Source of the DNA: Saccoglossus kowalevskii
Lineage: Eukaryota > Hemichordata > Enteropneusta > Harrimaniidae
Length of the DNA stretch: 48,391 nucleotides
Reading direction: 5' to 3'
NCBI RefSeq assembly: GCF_000003605.2
Contig: NW_003109983.1
Location: 304,244-352,634, forward strand
The notes under the pieces were generated by a model. That model ran no database searches. It worked only from the letters and a program-made list of their open reading frames with translations, and had not been told where the DNA came from. Below, in pieces: positions 1 to 11,300 of this stretch (within the stretch, counting starts at the first letter, position 1; every line of letters begins with the position of its first letter). Position numbers and translations under genes: made by a program.

Positions 1-90
1 CCCTCTATCGTTGTCACTAGAGTGTATAATACAAACTGACCGCAATTCTATTCCATTATATGTATACATTTTGTTATTCTCTTTGCACAG

Positions 91-173
91 ATTAAGTCTC
101 ACGCTATCCTGTCATATGCAGCTGAGTGGCTTCCCCATGGACCAGCATACATGCCCGATGATATTGTTAAGCT
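91..173 (+). CDS. Gene A exon: Cys-loop (83 bp)
   Basis: An 83-bp exon between acceptor TTTGCACAG and donor GTGAGT. It encodes the signature loop, with Cys-x13-Cys and FPMD. The length equals the corresponding exon in genes B and C and, as I recall, in vertebrate GABA/glycine receptor genes. It enters at the third codon position and ends after the first base of a Tyr codon. Confidence 0.93.
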
Positions 174-3100
174 GTGAGTACACGTGGACCTTTTGAATCA
201 TTAAACGGGCTACGGGTTAAATGACGCTTTTTTTGTTATAAATTTGAGCGTTACATTTATATAGTCACCGTGACAATTGGAATATTCTCCAATTATCCAG
301 TTAATTTGCATTATGGTATTGTTTTTTTATATGTAATTGGTGGGGTTGTTTTCTATTTTTAGACGCCTATGACGCACGCGATATCGTGTTACACTGGAGA
401 AAGAAGCTTCCCGTTCAGTTGTTTCAACACAATGAGTTATCTCAGTTCACCTTAGTGGACTACCGTACTTTCGATGAAATTATGACAAAGGAAGACAACG
501 GTATGTTTTCAACAAACACTGCAACTGATCGTACTGTCCATCAAATCAAATCAGAGAGTATAACCATTGATTGTTCGCCGATTAGAACAAACGCTCACAT
601 TTTATTCTGTCAATGGTGATCGAATGAGGGAATTCTTAAGTGCCGAATGTAATTGTGATATGACAAATTCAGTGTATCGACATTAAGCTGACTCGTTGCC
701 GTTTTGGAAGTAGCGAACAATTTGAACGTAATATCATATTAACATAATTTCATGGATAGACTGAACGTAATACCATATTAACATAATTTCATGGATAGAC
801 TGAACGTAATATCATATTAACATAATTTCATCGATAAACTGAACGTAATATCATATTAACATAATTTCATGAATAGACTGAACGTAATATCATATTAACA
901 TGATTTCATGCATAGACTGAACGTAATATCATATTAACATAATTTCATGAATAGACTGAACGTAATATCATATTAACATAATTTCATGCATAGACTGAAC
1001 GTAATATCATATTAACATAATTTCATGGAAAGACTGAACGTAATATCATATTAACATAATTCCATGCATAGAATGAACGTAATATCATATTAACATACTT
1101 TCATGCATAGACTGAACGTAATATCATATTAACATAATATCATGCATAGACTGAATGTAATAATATATTAACATACTTTCATGCATAGAATGAACGTAAT
1201 ATCATATTAACATACTTTCATGCATAGATTGAACGTAATATCATATTAACATACTTTCATGCATAGACTAAACGTTATATCATATTAACATAATTTCATG
1301 CATAGACTGAACGTAATATCATATTAACATAATTGCATGCATAGACTGAATGTAATATCATATTAACATAATTTCATGCATAGACTGAACGTAATAATTC
1401 ATAATTTCGGTCACAGACTGAACATGATATTGTAATGACATTATATCAGTGACTGAACATAAGATAATGACATAATTACAGTAGCTGACGAAACGTGGTA
1501 AGCATATATATACACAATTTTAGTGATTGTGACTGAACATAATATCATATTAACATAATTTCATGGATAGACTGAACATAATATCATATTAACATAATTG
1601 TATGGATAGACTTAACATAATGTCATATTAAAACAATTTCATGGATAGACTTAAGTAATATAATATTAACATAATTTCAGTCATGGACTGAACATTATAT
1701 TATAATGACATTATTCCAGTGATTGTGACTGAACATAAAATAGTGACTTAATTTCCGTAGCTGACTAAATGTGATATAATAATTAAATATTCTCAGTGAC
1801 AGTGACAGTGACTGATGATATAATAATTAAATATTCTCAGTGACAGTGACTGATGATATAATAATTGAATAGTCTCAGTGACAGTGACTGGTGATATAAT
1901 AATTAAATATCTCCAGTGTTAGTGACTGATGATATAATAATTACGTGTTCTGAGTGACAGTGACTGAACTTGATTGATATATTGATATCATTTCAGTTCA
2001 GTGGTCTGTTCTTGAAGCCAGATTCTACCTCCGTCGACAGATGGGATACTATGTACTCACAACCTACCTACCTAGCACACTGCTCGTTATTCTATCATGG
2101 ATTTCATTTTGGTTACATTTGGATTCCACAGCGGCACGTGTAGCACTAGGAATCACAACTATACTAACAGAAGCTACGCAAATATCAACAGCCAGGCAAG
2201 GTTTGCCGGAAGTGTCATACGCCACGGTAGGCAAAGATGATATTTGTTTAATATGTGTCCTATTTTATTTTACCCGATAATAGACCGCATAATGAGGGGG
2301 CAGACTGACTACAGTATTTTAACGTAGGTTATAAGCGATAAACCCAATCAACAAATAAATTTTAAGTTCTCCAAAAATTGCGCGTTTCAGGTAATTCGAA
2401 CGGTTATTTTCATTTTTTCAAAAACATATCGGATCTGCTGCTGCTTCCGATCAGAGCGCTTAGAAAGTTTGAATTTAGAGCTTTTGAGATACAATTCACC
2501 ACACTAAAGCACGCAAACGTTTTTGAAAATGGTGAGACTCATGAACACCGTATTTTATTTCTTGAAAACGGGCGACAAAAATTATAAATAGTGAATTTGT
2601 ATTGATGAAATTACGAATAAATAGTTGCGTATTTATTAGTATGTATCTCTAGCTAATAATGAGAAAGAGGTCCGACCTTAAAGCGGGATAGTCGTCACCT
2701 GCGCACGCGCGGGAATTGAGTCCCAAGCGATGATAACAACACACGCTAGGCCGGAAAGGCTCATGGGTAAACGCTTGTTTGTAATCATTGACACGTTAAG
2801 GCCATCTGACGAATGCGAAGGTGACGAATCCCCCGTTTTAAATTCGACGATTTAAACTCGAACAAGGCGAGATGATTTGTTGTGAGTGACGTCATATAGC
2901 GTCCTTAGCTTGTTCATTTGTTTATAGAAGTAACAATCATATTTGCATGATATAATAAGTCAGTTAAATGATCTCATTCTAATGTCTGTGACCCAAAACA
3001 ATGTCATAAACAGTGATCAATATGTATTAAATCATTAATGCATAGTGCTACAAACGTCATTGGGTTGCGGAATTTCACCTAAATCATATCGTATATCTCA

Positions 3101-6100
3101 TTCAGAAATTGCGAATAGGGTATATGAAGCGTATATAATTACACATCGCGGACAAGTAATAAAATAACTGTATTGCATCATTCTGATATAATAGGTGATT
3201 CCGGGATAGGGCTTTGTTCAATCAGGACAGGTGCGTGGCAAACAAATGAAATATAGCAATGGCACATACATTAAACACTTGTTTTACCTGTTTATGAAAA
3301 CTAATAGTTTGCCATATGAATAGATAGTATGATATAAAAGTAGGTTTTGTGAAATAAAAAATAAAAACAATTTTGAGAAGTTGAGTATAATTTGGTATGG
3401 AACCTGTATTACATAATACGTCGATTGGCAGTTTAACCATACCATACCTCGTAGACATTTAATTACATGCATTGCACTTGCATCAGACTATTTGCATATT
3501 TAATTCGGAATGTTAATCTGATCATGATGGATATTCGTGCTCATGATTCAACTATGTAGCTGTGACAACAAAGGGAGTCATTTTGATATTTATTTAATCA
3601 TTTCTAATAATAACCTCAAGATATCAAGATAATTTAATCAAATACTTATAATAGTATTGCACATCACATGACCGACAGACATTATACCAAACCAGATATG
3701 TTCATTTTGTGAATTAATGGCAATTATTACGCATTTTGGGAATAACTTTTATATTTTATTATTCTCTTCAAAATATCTTGCTAAATAATTACTAATATCC
3801 GAATAGTTTATTCAGTTACTTATAATATGATTGCTTCATTCTCATCTCGTGGCGAATTAATTCTACGATGTTGGGCGTTATCATATTACACGTTGAGGAA
3901 AAAAATACTCCTCAGTGCTCTACAAAAGTGGTAATTTTTTGGAATACGTAGGGATAAATTCAATGTGTTGTCAAATGATAATCAAAATCTATTGATGTAC
4001 TTATGCGTGGTGCCGGCCTAACCGAGTCATTCAAATTAAGGGATGTATCAATTGTAGACCGAGATAATGCATTAATTTTTGTGCTGATTACTCATTATCG
4101 TGATTTCAAATATTCTATGATAATGTTCGCCTTAATGGTGATCTGAGATAGAAAAAAAAATATTAGCTTATATGCCTTGGGCGCTATGAAACAGTCTCCA
4201 GCATTTGTTTTATTATCCAACAAAAACGTCTATTCTCTTGACAATAAAATAATATTTTTTTAGTTTTTACATCAAACAACGAATACAATATTATTTACAA
4301 CAATACCAATTATAAGTAAAGCTCACTTACGAAAAAAAAAGCAACCACGTGCGATTTATATTGGCCGATTTAATATTAAATAGTACCATTGAAAATAAAA
4401 TCAACAAATACGTAAATAATATACAGGAGGTATCCTTGACATCGTGGCATAATTCTAGGCGTATTGTATAATTGGAAATGTTGTAATACCAATGACATGT
4501 TCATAAATGACTCGGTTAAATGTATACTGTTCAATTACGGAGAATATCAGTGAGTAGGTATATTCAAACACGTGTCTGAAACACAACAAACTGAAATATG
4601 AGATCCAGATTCACGATTTCCGACAATTTTTTCTCAATAGATAGACACACTTCTCAATGGTCATAAACTGAGAAGGTTCTGGAACATTTCAAAAGCCGTG
4701 ATGATTACATATATCGCAAGCATATAAAATCAAAAACAACTTATTACCAATTTGTTCGCTCAGACCAGAATAATACCTAATAAAACAACACGTTTCCGGT
4801 GAAATTTAGATAATGCGGGAAGCTACCCAAAGCGGTATAGTAACGGGGAGGGTGTCAGAAGTCTCGAGTTATATTATGGGTGTTTGTCCGGCGTTTTCTT
4901 CTTTTTTTTTTTTGTAATGCAATGTGTATACTTAATCAAACACTATCGTTAGGTGTATATCCGGCTGTAAGTATCCTTTACCACCAGCTTGTCTGCTATA
5001 CCATTTTCCTGCGTTTGAAACATTAACATTGTTGATTGACTTATTAATGAGAAGATGCACAATCAAAAGGTCCGTGTATTTGATGTGGAACAGAGTAACT
5101 GGATTTTGACAACCTACCCGTACAGCCTTTGGATTGGGAAATTTGTCACAATTTATTTCCGTAGAATTTGAAATGGAAACGTTCAGACCACTAGTGATTC
5201 ATCAGAACAAAATCACATATCCCACCTGAAAAAATGAACAGCAACGTTGACCTTTAGCTGCTATATTTCTAAACGGTCAACTGATTTATTATTCAATTAT
5301 TCAGGGGTTGTGGTTGGCTGCTGTTCACAGTGCAAAGATAAAAGAAATACCTGTATATTAGTGGACGGAAGTCAGTGGCGCACAGTATCGGTAGCAGTGA
5401 ATACAGATTCGGGGAAATGCACAAACCTCCTCGAAGAAACACAACAAAACATAGCCAAATGCAACACGAAAAACGCATAAACGACTTTTATTTGTCATGA
5501 TTTACATTAATTACTCCAACGTGTGCACAACCCACCGGCAATTAATGCAATAACGCGATGATATAAACGGATTTTATTTTTTGTTATTTGTGAATGACCA
5601 CTAAATACACATAGTTTCATATTGCGAGATAAAATGTTATATAATAATCTGTCAATCTAGAGAGATGTGTCCTAATCAGTAATTCTGCATTATCTACCTT
5701 ATGAGAGCTTGTATTATAATAACAAGTTTTATAATAATGTTAAAAATAACCGCACTCAGCATTTATGTGTATCATGTTATTTACCTGCTCAGCTGTTTGC
5801 AATTAACTAACAAGATACATGAACACCATTTTGTATTACATGTACTAGATTGGGCACTTCGACTACTGGCAAATAATAAACGTTAGACAAGTATACACTC
5901 TGAGAACGTTAAGACATTTTACTACAATATCTTAAACCCAGCTTGAGATAAAAACTTTAATGTATATTTGTATATTGAGGAAAGTTCAAATGTTACAATT
6001 TACTCTAGAGATTAAAATAAGTGCTTTCTTTTTTTCACAGGCAATTGATGTGTGGCTGGCAACCTGTATGTTCTTTGTCTTTGTTGCAATGTTGGAGTTT

Positions 6101-6843
6101 GCCACTGTACATTATATACACGTCAACGGAAAACGCATTGTTGTACGAAAGAGACACGAGCAAATGGTCAGTCATATAAATTTAATGACATTCGGTATGT
6201 CCAATGTTTTCAGGGGGTAATGAGATAAAATATCTGATTATACTCCGTGGATAGTACTATTTAATACTATAATACATAAGTAATATTTTGATATGTGTGC
6301 GTTTTTTTCTATTTTGTGAGAGAGAGACTAGTTGGTAAGTCTTTAATAAATTTTCGAATCAAATTACCGGTCTACATTAAACGTTCATTAGTCCATCCGT
6401 AAACTAGTAACTTAGCATTTGTATGTAGCTCTTTTTGTTCAAATATTCGCAATGACTATGTTTATTGCACTTAACTTGGTAAATTCAAACAGAAAGTTTT
6501 TTTAATTTAAAAAAAAACGCAGATCGATTATTTTATTGATTCAACTGATCTTTTACATGTATTTTTTTTGCAGGAATCTAGCACAGGTACTGAAAATGCA
6601 ACAAAAAGACAAAAGGCAGAGTTCAAATTACATGTTGATTTCGAGAATCCCAAGAATAACGACGACACCCGAGACGTCAAAAAAACGATGTTCAAAATCG
6701 GTTCTAGGATAACAGCAAAGAAAATCGATCAGATATCACGTGTGCTATTTCCGATACTATTCACGCTGTTCAATATTATATATTGGTCTATTTATTTAGA
6801 GCGTAAACCACCAGCGATGTTGTCTCCAGTCACAGAATATTAG
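91..6843 (+). CDS. Gene A: Cys-loop ligand-gated anion channel subunit (5'-truncated, 5 exons seen)
   Basis: Spliced coding exons are 91-173, 363-500, 1997-2226, 6041-6166 and 6574-6843; the 5' half lies left of the window. The product would be one subunit of a pentameric plasma-membrane receptor of the glycine/GABA/GluCl branch. Visible in order: Cys-loop (two Cys 14 apart, FPMD), beta8-beta9 and loop C, M1 (MGYYVLTTYLPSTLLVILSW), M2 with AAR at its inner end, M3 (AIDVWLATCMFFVFVAMLEF), a basic M3-M4 loop, M4 (RVLFPILFTLFNIIYW), and a 14-residue tail to the stop. Introns are GT-AG and phases join without a break. Oddities: Ala not Pro at -2', Glu at M2 11', no second cysteine pair in loop C. 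Family assignment is firm; the ligand cannot be read from the sequence. Confidence 0.93.
363..500 (+). CDS. Gene A exon: loop B to loop C region (138 bp)
   Basis: A 138-bp exon between acceptor TATTTTTAG and donor GTATGT. It starts by completing Tyr, then AYDARDIVLHW and KKLPVQL, and runs into the beta9/loop C region (LSQFTLVDY). It ends after the first base of a codon, matching the 2-base start of the next exon. No cysteine occurs in the loop C segment. Confidence 0.92.
722..1400. repeat. 39-bp minisatellite, 17 units, in gene A intron
   Basis: The GAACGTA motif recurs from 724 to 1387, exactly 17 steps of 39 bp with no net indel. Units read roughly TGAACGTAATATCATATTAA followed by CATAATTTCATGCATAGAC. 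Most differences are single substitutions, for example GGATAGAC versus GCATAGAC. The array is very AT-rich and lies in the intron before the M1-M2 exon. Confidence 0.96.
1401..1767. repeat. Degenerate continuation of the 39-bp array
   Basis: Diverged units continue beyond the regular block, for example GACTGAACATAATATCATAT near 1529 and again near 1569. They are interspersed with CAGTGACTGAACATAA-type segments that resemble the 38-bp array downstream. Phase is lost and units differ in length, so this is an older or unhomogenised flank. Confidence 0.75.
1768..1965. repeat. 38-bp minisatellite, about 5 units
   Basis: TGATGATATAATAATT recurs at about 1813 and 1851, diverged at 1889, and again at 1927: a 38-bp period. 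Each unit also contains CTCAGTGACAGTGAC. The array ends some 30 bp before the acceptor of the M1-M2 exon, so it crowds the branch-point region of that intron. Confidence 0.88.
1997..2226 (+). CDS. Gene A exon: M1-M2 (230 bp)
   Basis: A 230-bp exon, identical in length to the M1-M2 exons of genes B and C. Acceptor TTTCAG ends at 1996 and donor GTAGGC starts at 2227. It encodes the pre-M1 strand (WSVLEARFYLRRQ), M1, and M2. The inner M2 end reads [18 protein letters not shown]: Ala at -2' and -1', Arg 0', Ala 2', Leu 9', Glu 11'. It ends in phase 0 after SYAT. Confidence 0.95.
2678..2841 (+). mobile_element. TTAA-associated MITE, copy 1
   Basis: TTAA at 2678-2681 and 2838-2841 flanks about 156 bp with imperfect terminal inverted repeats: left AGCGGGATAGTCGTCACC, right (reversed) AACGGGGGATTCGTCACC. 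The interior has GCGCACGCGCGGGAATTGAG and GGCCATCTGACGAATGCG. Two more copies lie at 41160-41305 and 47972-48136 (inverted). TTAA could be the target-site duplication, but homology between copies may extend a few bases past it (AATTCGA), so the ends are approximate. No coding capacity. Confidence 0.85.
2842..6040. other. Gene A intron between M2 and M3 exons, no other feature
   Basis: About 3.2 kb of AT-rich intron after the MITE. I saw no exon with Cys-loop receptor similarity, no tRNA-like structure and no convincing repeat. Short open frames at 5247-5480 and 5701-5886 lack splice context or recognisable motifs. Confidence 0.6.
6041..6166 (+). CDS. Gene A exon: M3 (126 bp)
   Basis: Acceptor TTTTTTTCACAG and donor GTCAGT bound a phase-0 126-bp exon. 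It encodes AIDVWLATCMFFVFVAMLEF (M3) and the start of the cytoplasmic loop, rich in Arg/Lys. The equivalent exons in B and C are 153 and 150 bp, so this loop segment is shorter. Confidence 0.94.
6574..6843 (+). CDS. Gene A last exon: M3-M4 loop and M4
   Basis: The exon begins after TTTTTTTGCAG in phase 0 and ends at a TAG stop (6841-6843). It encodes a charged loop (KRQKAEFKLHVDFENPKNND) and M4 (DQISRVLFPILFTLFNIIYW), followed by SIYLERKPPAMLSPVTEY. The tail after M4 is longer than in genes B and C, which stop within about five residues of the membrane segment. Confidence 0.94.
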   Translation, partial: ESSTGTENATKRQKAEFKLHVDFENPKNNDDTRDVKKTMFKIGSRITAKKIDQISRVLFPILFTLFNIIYWSIYLERKPPAMLSPVTEY

Positions 6844-7143
6844 ATTGCAACAAGTAAACATAGTTCAAGTAGATCAAAATACAAACACACAGAGACGGTG
6901 AGGGTTAACATACAATTTTAGCTTACAATGCATGAAAAGTGGCCGTCACAGCAAATGGCTTGAATTTGTATTGTTAATCAAAATCGGGTAATATATATAA
7001 ATATATTCACTGAAATCGTATTACATCTTTACAATGTGTATCCGAGCGAATTACTCAGGGATGCTGTATTCAGACTTGTGAGGTACCGTAACGTCTGGGT
7101 TAACGTTGTATTCATGCGATACATAATGTATTGATAATTGCTA

Positions 7144-7149
7144 AATAAA
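7144..7149 (+). terminator. Candidate poly(A) signal, gene A, first
   Basis: AATAAA within GCTAAATAAAACATTG, about 300 bp after the gene A stop and near the end of the first duplicated unit. It would serve cleavage and polyadenylation of the gene A transcript if that unit is transcribed. Confidence 0.5.
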
Positions 7150-7287
7150 ACATTGAAATCGTATTACATCTTTTAAACCATAAACATACAATGTGTATCC
7201 GAGCGAATTACTCAGTATTCAGCCTTGTGAGATACGAATCGGTTAACGTTGTATTCATGCTATCGCATAATGTATTGATAATTGCTA

Positions 7288-7293
7288 AATAAA
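7288..7293 (+). terminator. Candidate poly(A) signal, gene A, second
   Basis: AATAAA in the second copy of the 143-bp duplication, in the same context as the one at 7144. The duplication therefore gives gene A two equivalent candidate 3' ends about 144 bp apart. Confidence 0.5.
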
Positions 7294-7297
7294 ACAT

Positions 7298-8101
7298 TGA
7301 AATCCTGGCCAAAAAAGTCAAATAAATCATTACGAGTGATTAGTATACCGAGTAATACATTTAATAGACACTTGGGTAATTAACCTAAACAAGGAGAAAT
7401 CGCAATGACAATATTGTCTTGCGAATACATTTATACTTGTATATGCACTATAAAGTAGTTCAGACAAGTGTTCGTTATTATATCGAGCTATATTATTCAG
7501 GATTTTTGTTTGTAGTAAGATACATACTATACAATACGTAATACAAAACAGAAGTTGAAAATTGTCATTCAGGGGCATACATTCTAACATTCTCCAGGAC
7601 TATTTAGACAATAATTATGCATTATTGTCACATCGTGTTCTAGTCTGTAAAGGCAAACTAAACTGTAGCTATTTTACTACAATTATGTGTTGGGAATTGA
7701 AATAGTATGATTTGCTGAAAATGCAATATATATATATATATATAGGATTATAAATAATTAGTTACATGTAATCGACAATTACTCTGCTCTCCGGAAGTTT
7801 TGAATTATTGGACCAAACGTTGCCTATCGAATGTATACATACAGAGACGGAGTGGCGAGATCTGCTCACCAACCCTGCGCCGTAATTGCGACCTTACTGG
7901 GTGGTATTCTTCTCCTTAAAACATTTGTAATTCTCAACCCTCTAAAACGCTATTTCCTGCATTTTGAGGTACAAATTTTGCTGACACAAAGAGTTTCAGC
8001 TTGATTTTGGAGAGGCGACATTTTTTTCGAGGGGGATCGAGGATTATATGAATATGCATACCGACAATCGAACTTAATGATTGATGAGCAGAAATAGTAA
8101 C
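7298..8101. other. Convergent intergenic space between genes A and B
   Basis: About 0.8 kb between the 3' ends of A (+) and B (-). It holds a short (AT)n run near 7730. On the minus strand a weak ATTAAA lies at 7365-7360, about 740 bp beyond the gene B stop, and might be its poly(A) signal. No gene seen. Confidence 0.55.
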
Positions 8102-8377
8102 TCAAACTGAATATACAACCCAATATATTAAATTCAATACCAAATACGCAATTGGAAACAAGTATCTTGACGCCCGATCGACTGCTTCGGCTTTGTAGTT
8201 AGGCTCACACATTTTTTTATCGCAGTGACTTGAATGGTAACTTCCTTGTTTTTTGCTCGTTTCTTGTTGCAGGCGACACATGGGTTGTTGTTTGTGCGAA
8301 TATTTCCAAGGTGTCCTATTCGTGATGCTGCTGCAGTTGCCGGCGGAGGACGCGTTCCCATCTCGATTATGCAGGTC
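8102..8377 (-). CDS. Gene B exon 9: M3-M4 loop and M4
   Basis: Acceptor TATTTTCGCAG, phase 0, 276 bp ending at TGA (8104-8102). It encodes a 60-residue loop containing five Cys (for example QPMCRLQQETSKK and HCDKKMCEPNY) and M4 (RASRYLFPIAYLVLNLIYW) followed by VVYSV and stop. The M4 frame is not the longest open frame here; it is fixed by the M4 motif and by the phase of the preceding exon. Confidence 0.93.
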   Translation of the reverse strand, partial: DLHNRDGNASSAGNCSSITNRTPWKYSHKQQPMCRLQQETSKKQGSYHSSHCDKKMCEPNYKAEAVDRASRYLFPIAYLVLNLIYWVVYSV

Positions 8378-11300
8378 CTGCGAAAATAAAAATAGATATT
8401 TTGCTCAAGGCTTCTGCGTCCGATGTAATTAAAGTCATGAACTCGGAATGCGCGCAGTATTGCAGACGTAGCTTACCCTCTCCCATTATACATTTAATTT
8501 CATATAAATGCAATACACTATGGTGACCTAACATAATGTTCATTGCACACTGTTGGTGTAATTTGGTGCGCGTCTGCATACAGCGACAATACTCTTTGAC
8601 ACTTATGTTTCCTTTCAATTGGCGTTGACAATTAATATTGTTTATCAATAAACATTGTTATTGGTGGAGGACATTCCACTCTGTTAATAGGCGACCAAAA
8701 CCTTTGACAAGAACAGAACATATGGAAAGATGTAGATAAAAGCCAAACTACATTTTGTATTTTTTTTTTAATAAAGTATTTCTCTGTTTTCATACGTTCA
8801 ACTAAAACAGTTTGTGTTACGTATGCTTTCACGTTCGGACAATTAGACGGACGGCTGGTACGTAGAAATCGACACCGTCTCAGCAAAATGTGTCTGCCCT
8901 TAATGGATAGTCTAGGATGGAAAATTGGACTGCATTGATTGGTTAAAAACAGCTCGTAAACAAGTTTACAGTCAATGAATTATACTTGCCGGTTCCTCCG
9001 TTTTGGGGTTGTTCGCGATGGCTATGTTGTTTCCACGGCACTTACAAACAACACACTTTCTCGATAGGAAGTTGGCAAAAGCAAATTCGACGAGACCGCC
9101 TAACACAAAACAGAAGCTTGCAAAGATATATACATCTAATGCCTGGAATGTAAATAAGTTGTGGAAGTATGCAATCATTATTTGTAAATATTATTTCAAT
9201 TTTTGATTCAGAATGGTATGCTAATATATATATGTATTACAGTAGTTGTTTTATTCAAAGCAATAATATTAATTGTGTCAACTGGTGATAGTATTGGAGG
9301 TCAAGTACACAGTTACAATACATGAATCCGTATACTTAGTAGAAATTTGAAAACGTGATTTCAAGATACCGTAAATAGAGAAATTGTACGTAGATAATGT
9401 AATTTAATAGCACACATATTGCTATCAGGGAAGATACGCCAAGCAGTTTCCACAGGTTTCAAAAGTTGTATGGAAAGCCTGAATATAAATGTATGCAATG
9501 TCATAATGTAGTTTTAATTGTTGTTTCATGAAGGTGTACTGCACTAAATGTGTATGTATTCCCATATGGTAAATAAATAAATCATCACCGCCAAAATATT
9601 GTAAAAGCATATTAAAATGTGTGAAAACACGTAGATATCATGATGAAATTCATCTATCCACCACAATCTCAACTTTTTATTGTAAAGGCCAGGGGATTGC
9701 AACTGTTTAAATCATTCGCTTCAAATATTACTTTTTCGAAATAATATGGATGCAAATTACTAACCGTTGTGTACGAGACACGGGGAAGGAAAAAACGAGC
9801 ACCGATCCCCTGAGCAACGACTGTTAATGCCGATGTCAGATTGAGACTAACTCTCGCTGCCGTTGCTTGGTACGACAACCAAAACGATATGAACGATACT
9901 GTAACCAGTAGAACACATGGAACGTAGAAAACAAGTAGATAGTAACCTAGCTGCCTTTGTAAAATGAATGTTACTTCGAGCGAAGACCAGGGTGCTGAAA
10001 AACAAACAGAGATTTGTGAGTTAAGTTTCAATTTAAAAGATTGTTGCTCCAAAAATATACCTTAAAGGCAAATGGGCGCACAGATCTTGCTAAAAGCGAG
10101 AAAGCTACGAGACTTGCTTTGCCCCTCAAATAGTGTTCTAGTCTCTCCTGTTATCGTTTCCGCAGTTCGTCTGACCTATGTAACTATGGCATTGGAACCT
10201 TTCATCTCAAGGTGCCGATAGAGAAAAAACAGCCTGTGATAACAAATTGCAACTATACAAAATACAACTAAGTGTTCATTAGTTTCATTGGATATCAAGT
10301 TTTTTTATAAAACAGGGATCATCCAAAAGCGTATTCCTACCTCGTTTAAGTGTTATTTGTTGAATTTTATTGTAAATTGAAATGTATATGCAATTGAAGA
10401 CAAATTATACATCGTTGGGAAGTTTGAATGCTACTCAAAAAGTATTATTGTATTATAAAAGTATTATATCGGTAAATCTACCTAAATTTAAGTTGCATAT
10501 GTAAACCACAAATCTTATTAGAGAAACCAAAGATATATATATATATATATATGTATACATAGTACATAACTTACGAATGTCTTCTGCATAGTATAACAAG
10601 TGTTCGTCTAGCTCGTAGCCCGCTAGAGTGAATTGTGGCAACGTGTTCTGGTCAAAGACCTCAAAACTTTGATTTTTGTACCAAGACAGTTTCAGCTCAT
10701 GTCCATTGTACGCATCTGTATTATCGCAAAAAAAACACGATTGAAATTATTTCAGTTATTATTTCAGTGGTTATTTTACGACTATTTGTTAATCGATGCG
10801 AGATAGTTTGTTTGACTGTATTCATTGCATTTATACATAAGTTTATAGGGCAATTTAGGTCTATGCATTGTGAGTATGCTTTAAATAAAAGACTGAACGC
10901 AATTTCAGACAGAAGCAGAAGTCTGCAAAAGAATGAGTAGCCATGTATTAAGCGACAATGGTATATACAAATGAAACGACGTCTACTGTCAATAAACGGC
11001 ATTGAGTGTCTAATTATTCTAAAGTACACACGCTGAGAAATATGTATAACCGAAGTCCCATCAAACTAGCCATGGGATGGACTAGATCATTTAATGACGC
11101 AACTAGGTGTACGACAAAAGCCTCATGGAAACTCTGTACCGGTGTTCGCGTAGTTTAGACCGTCGTACTGTTATGTGAATGATTACTAATTAAAGTCGCT
11201 GGATGATCAAATGACATCAGAGAGTGACGGCCTATATTAGTCGGACATATGTCACCGTGCATGACGGTCAGGACGTGATGTTATTTGTTTTGTTACACAC

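Larger units (their letters stand above)
7011..7297 (+). repeat. 143-bp tandem duplication downstream of gene A
   Basis: Two copies of a 143-144 bp unit start at 7011 and 7154, each opening TGAAATCGTATTACATC and containing CAATGTGTATCCGAGCGAAT and AATGTATTGATAATTGCT. Copy 2 has small indels. The unit begins again at 7298 for a few bases. It lies about 170 bp after the gene A stop, so it probably belongs to the 3' untranslated region. Confidence 0.9.

Noticed and set aside
8134-8361. Longest minus ORF across the gene B M4 exon
   Set aside because: It is in the wrong frame. The M4 sequence and splice phase define another frame through the same bases.
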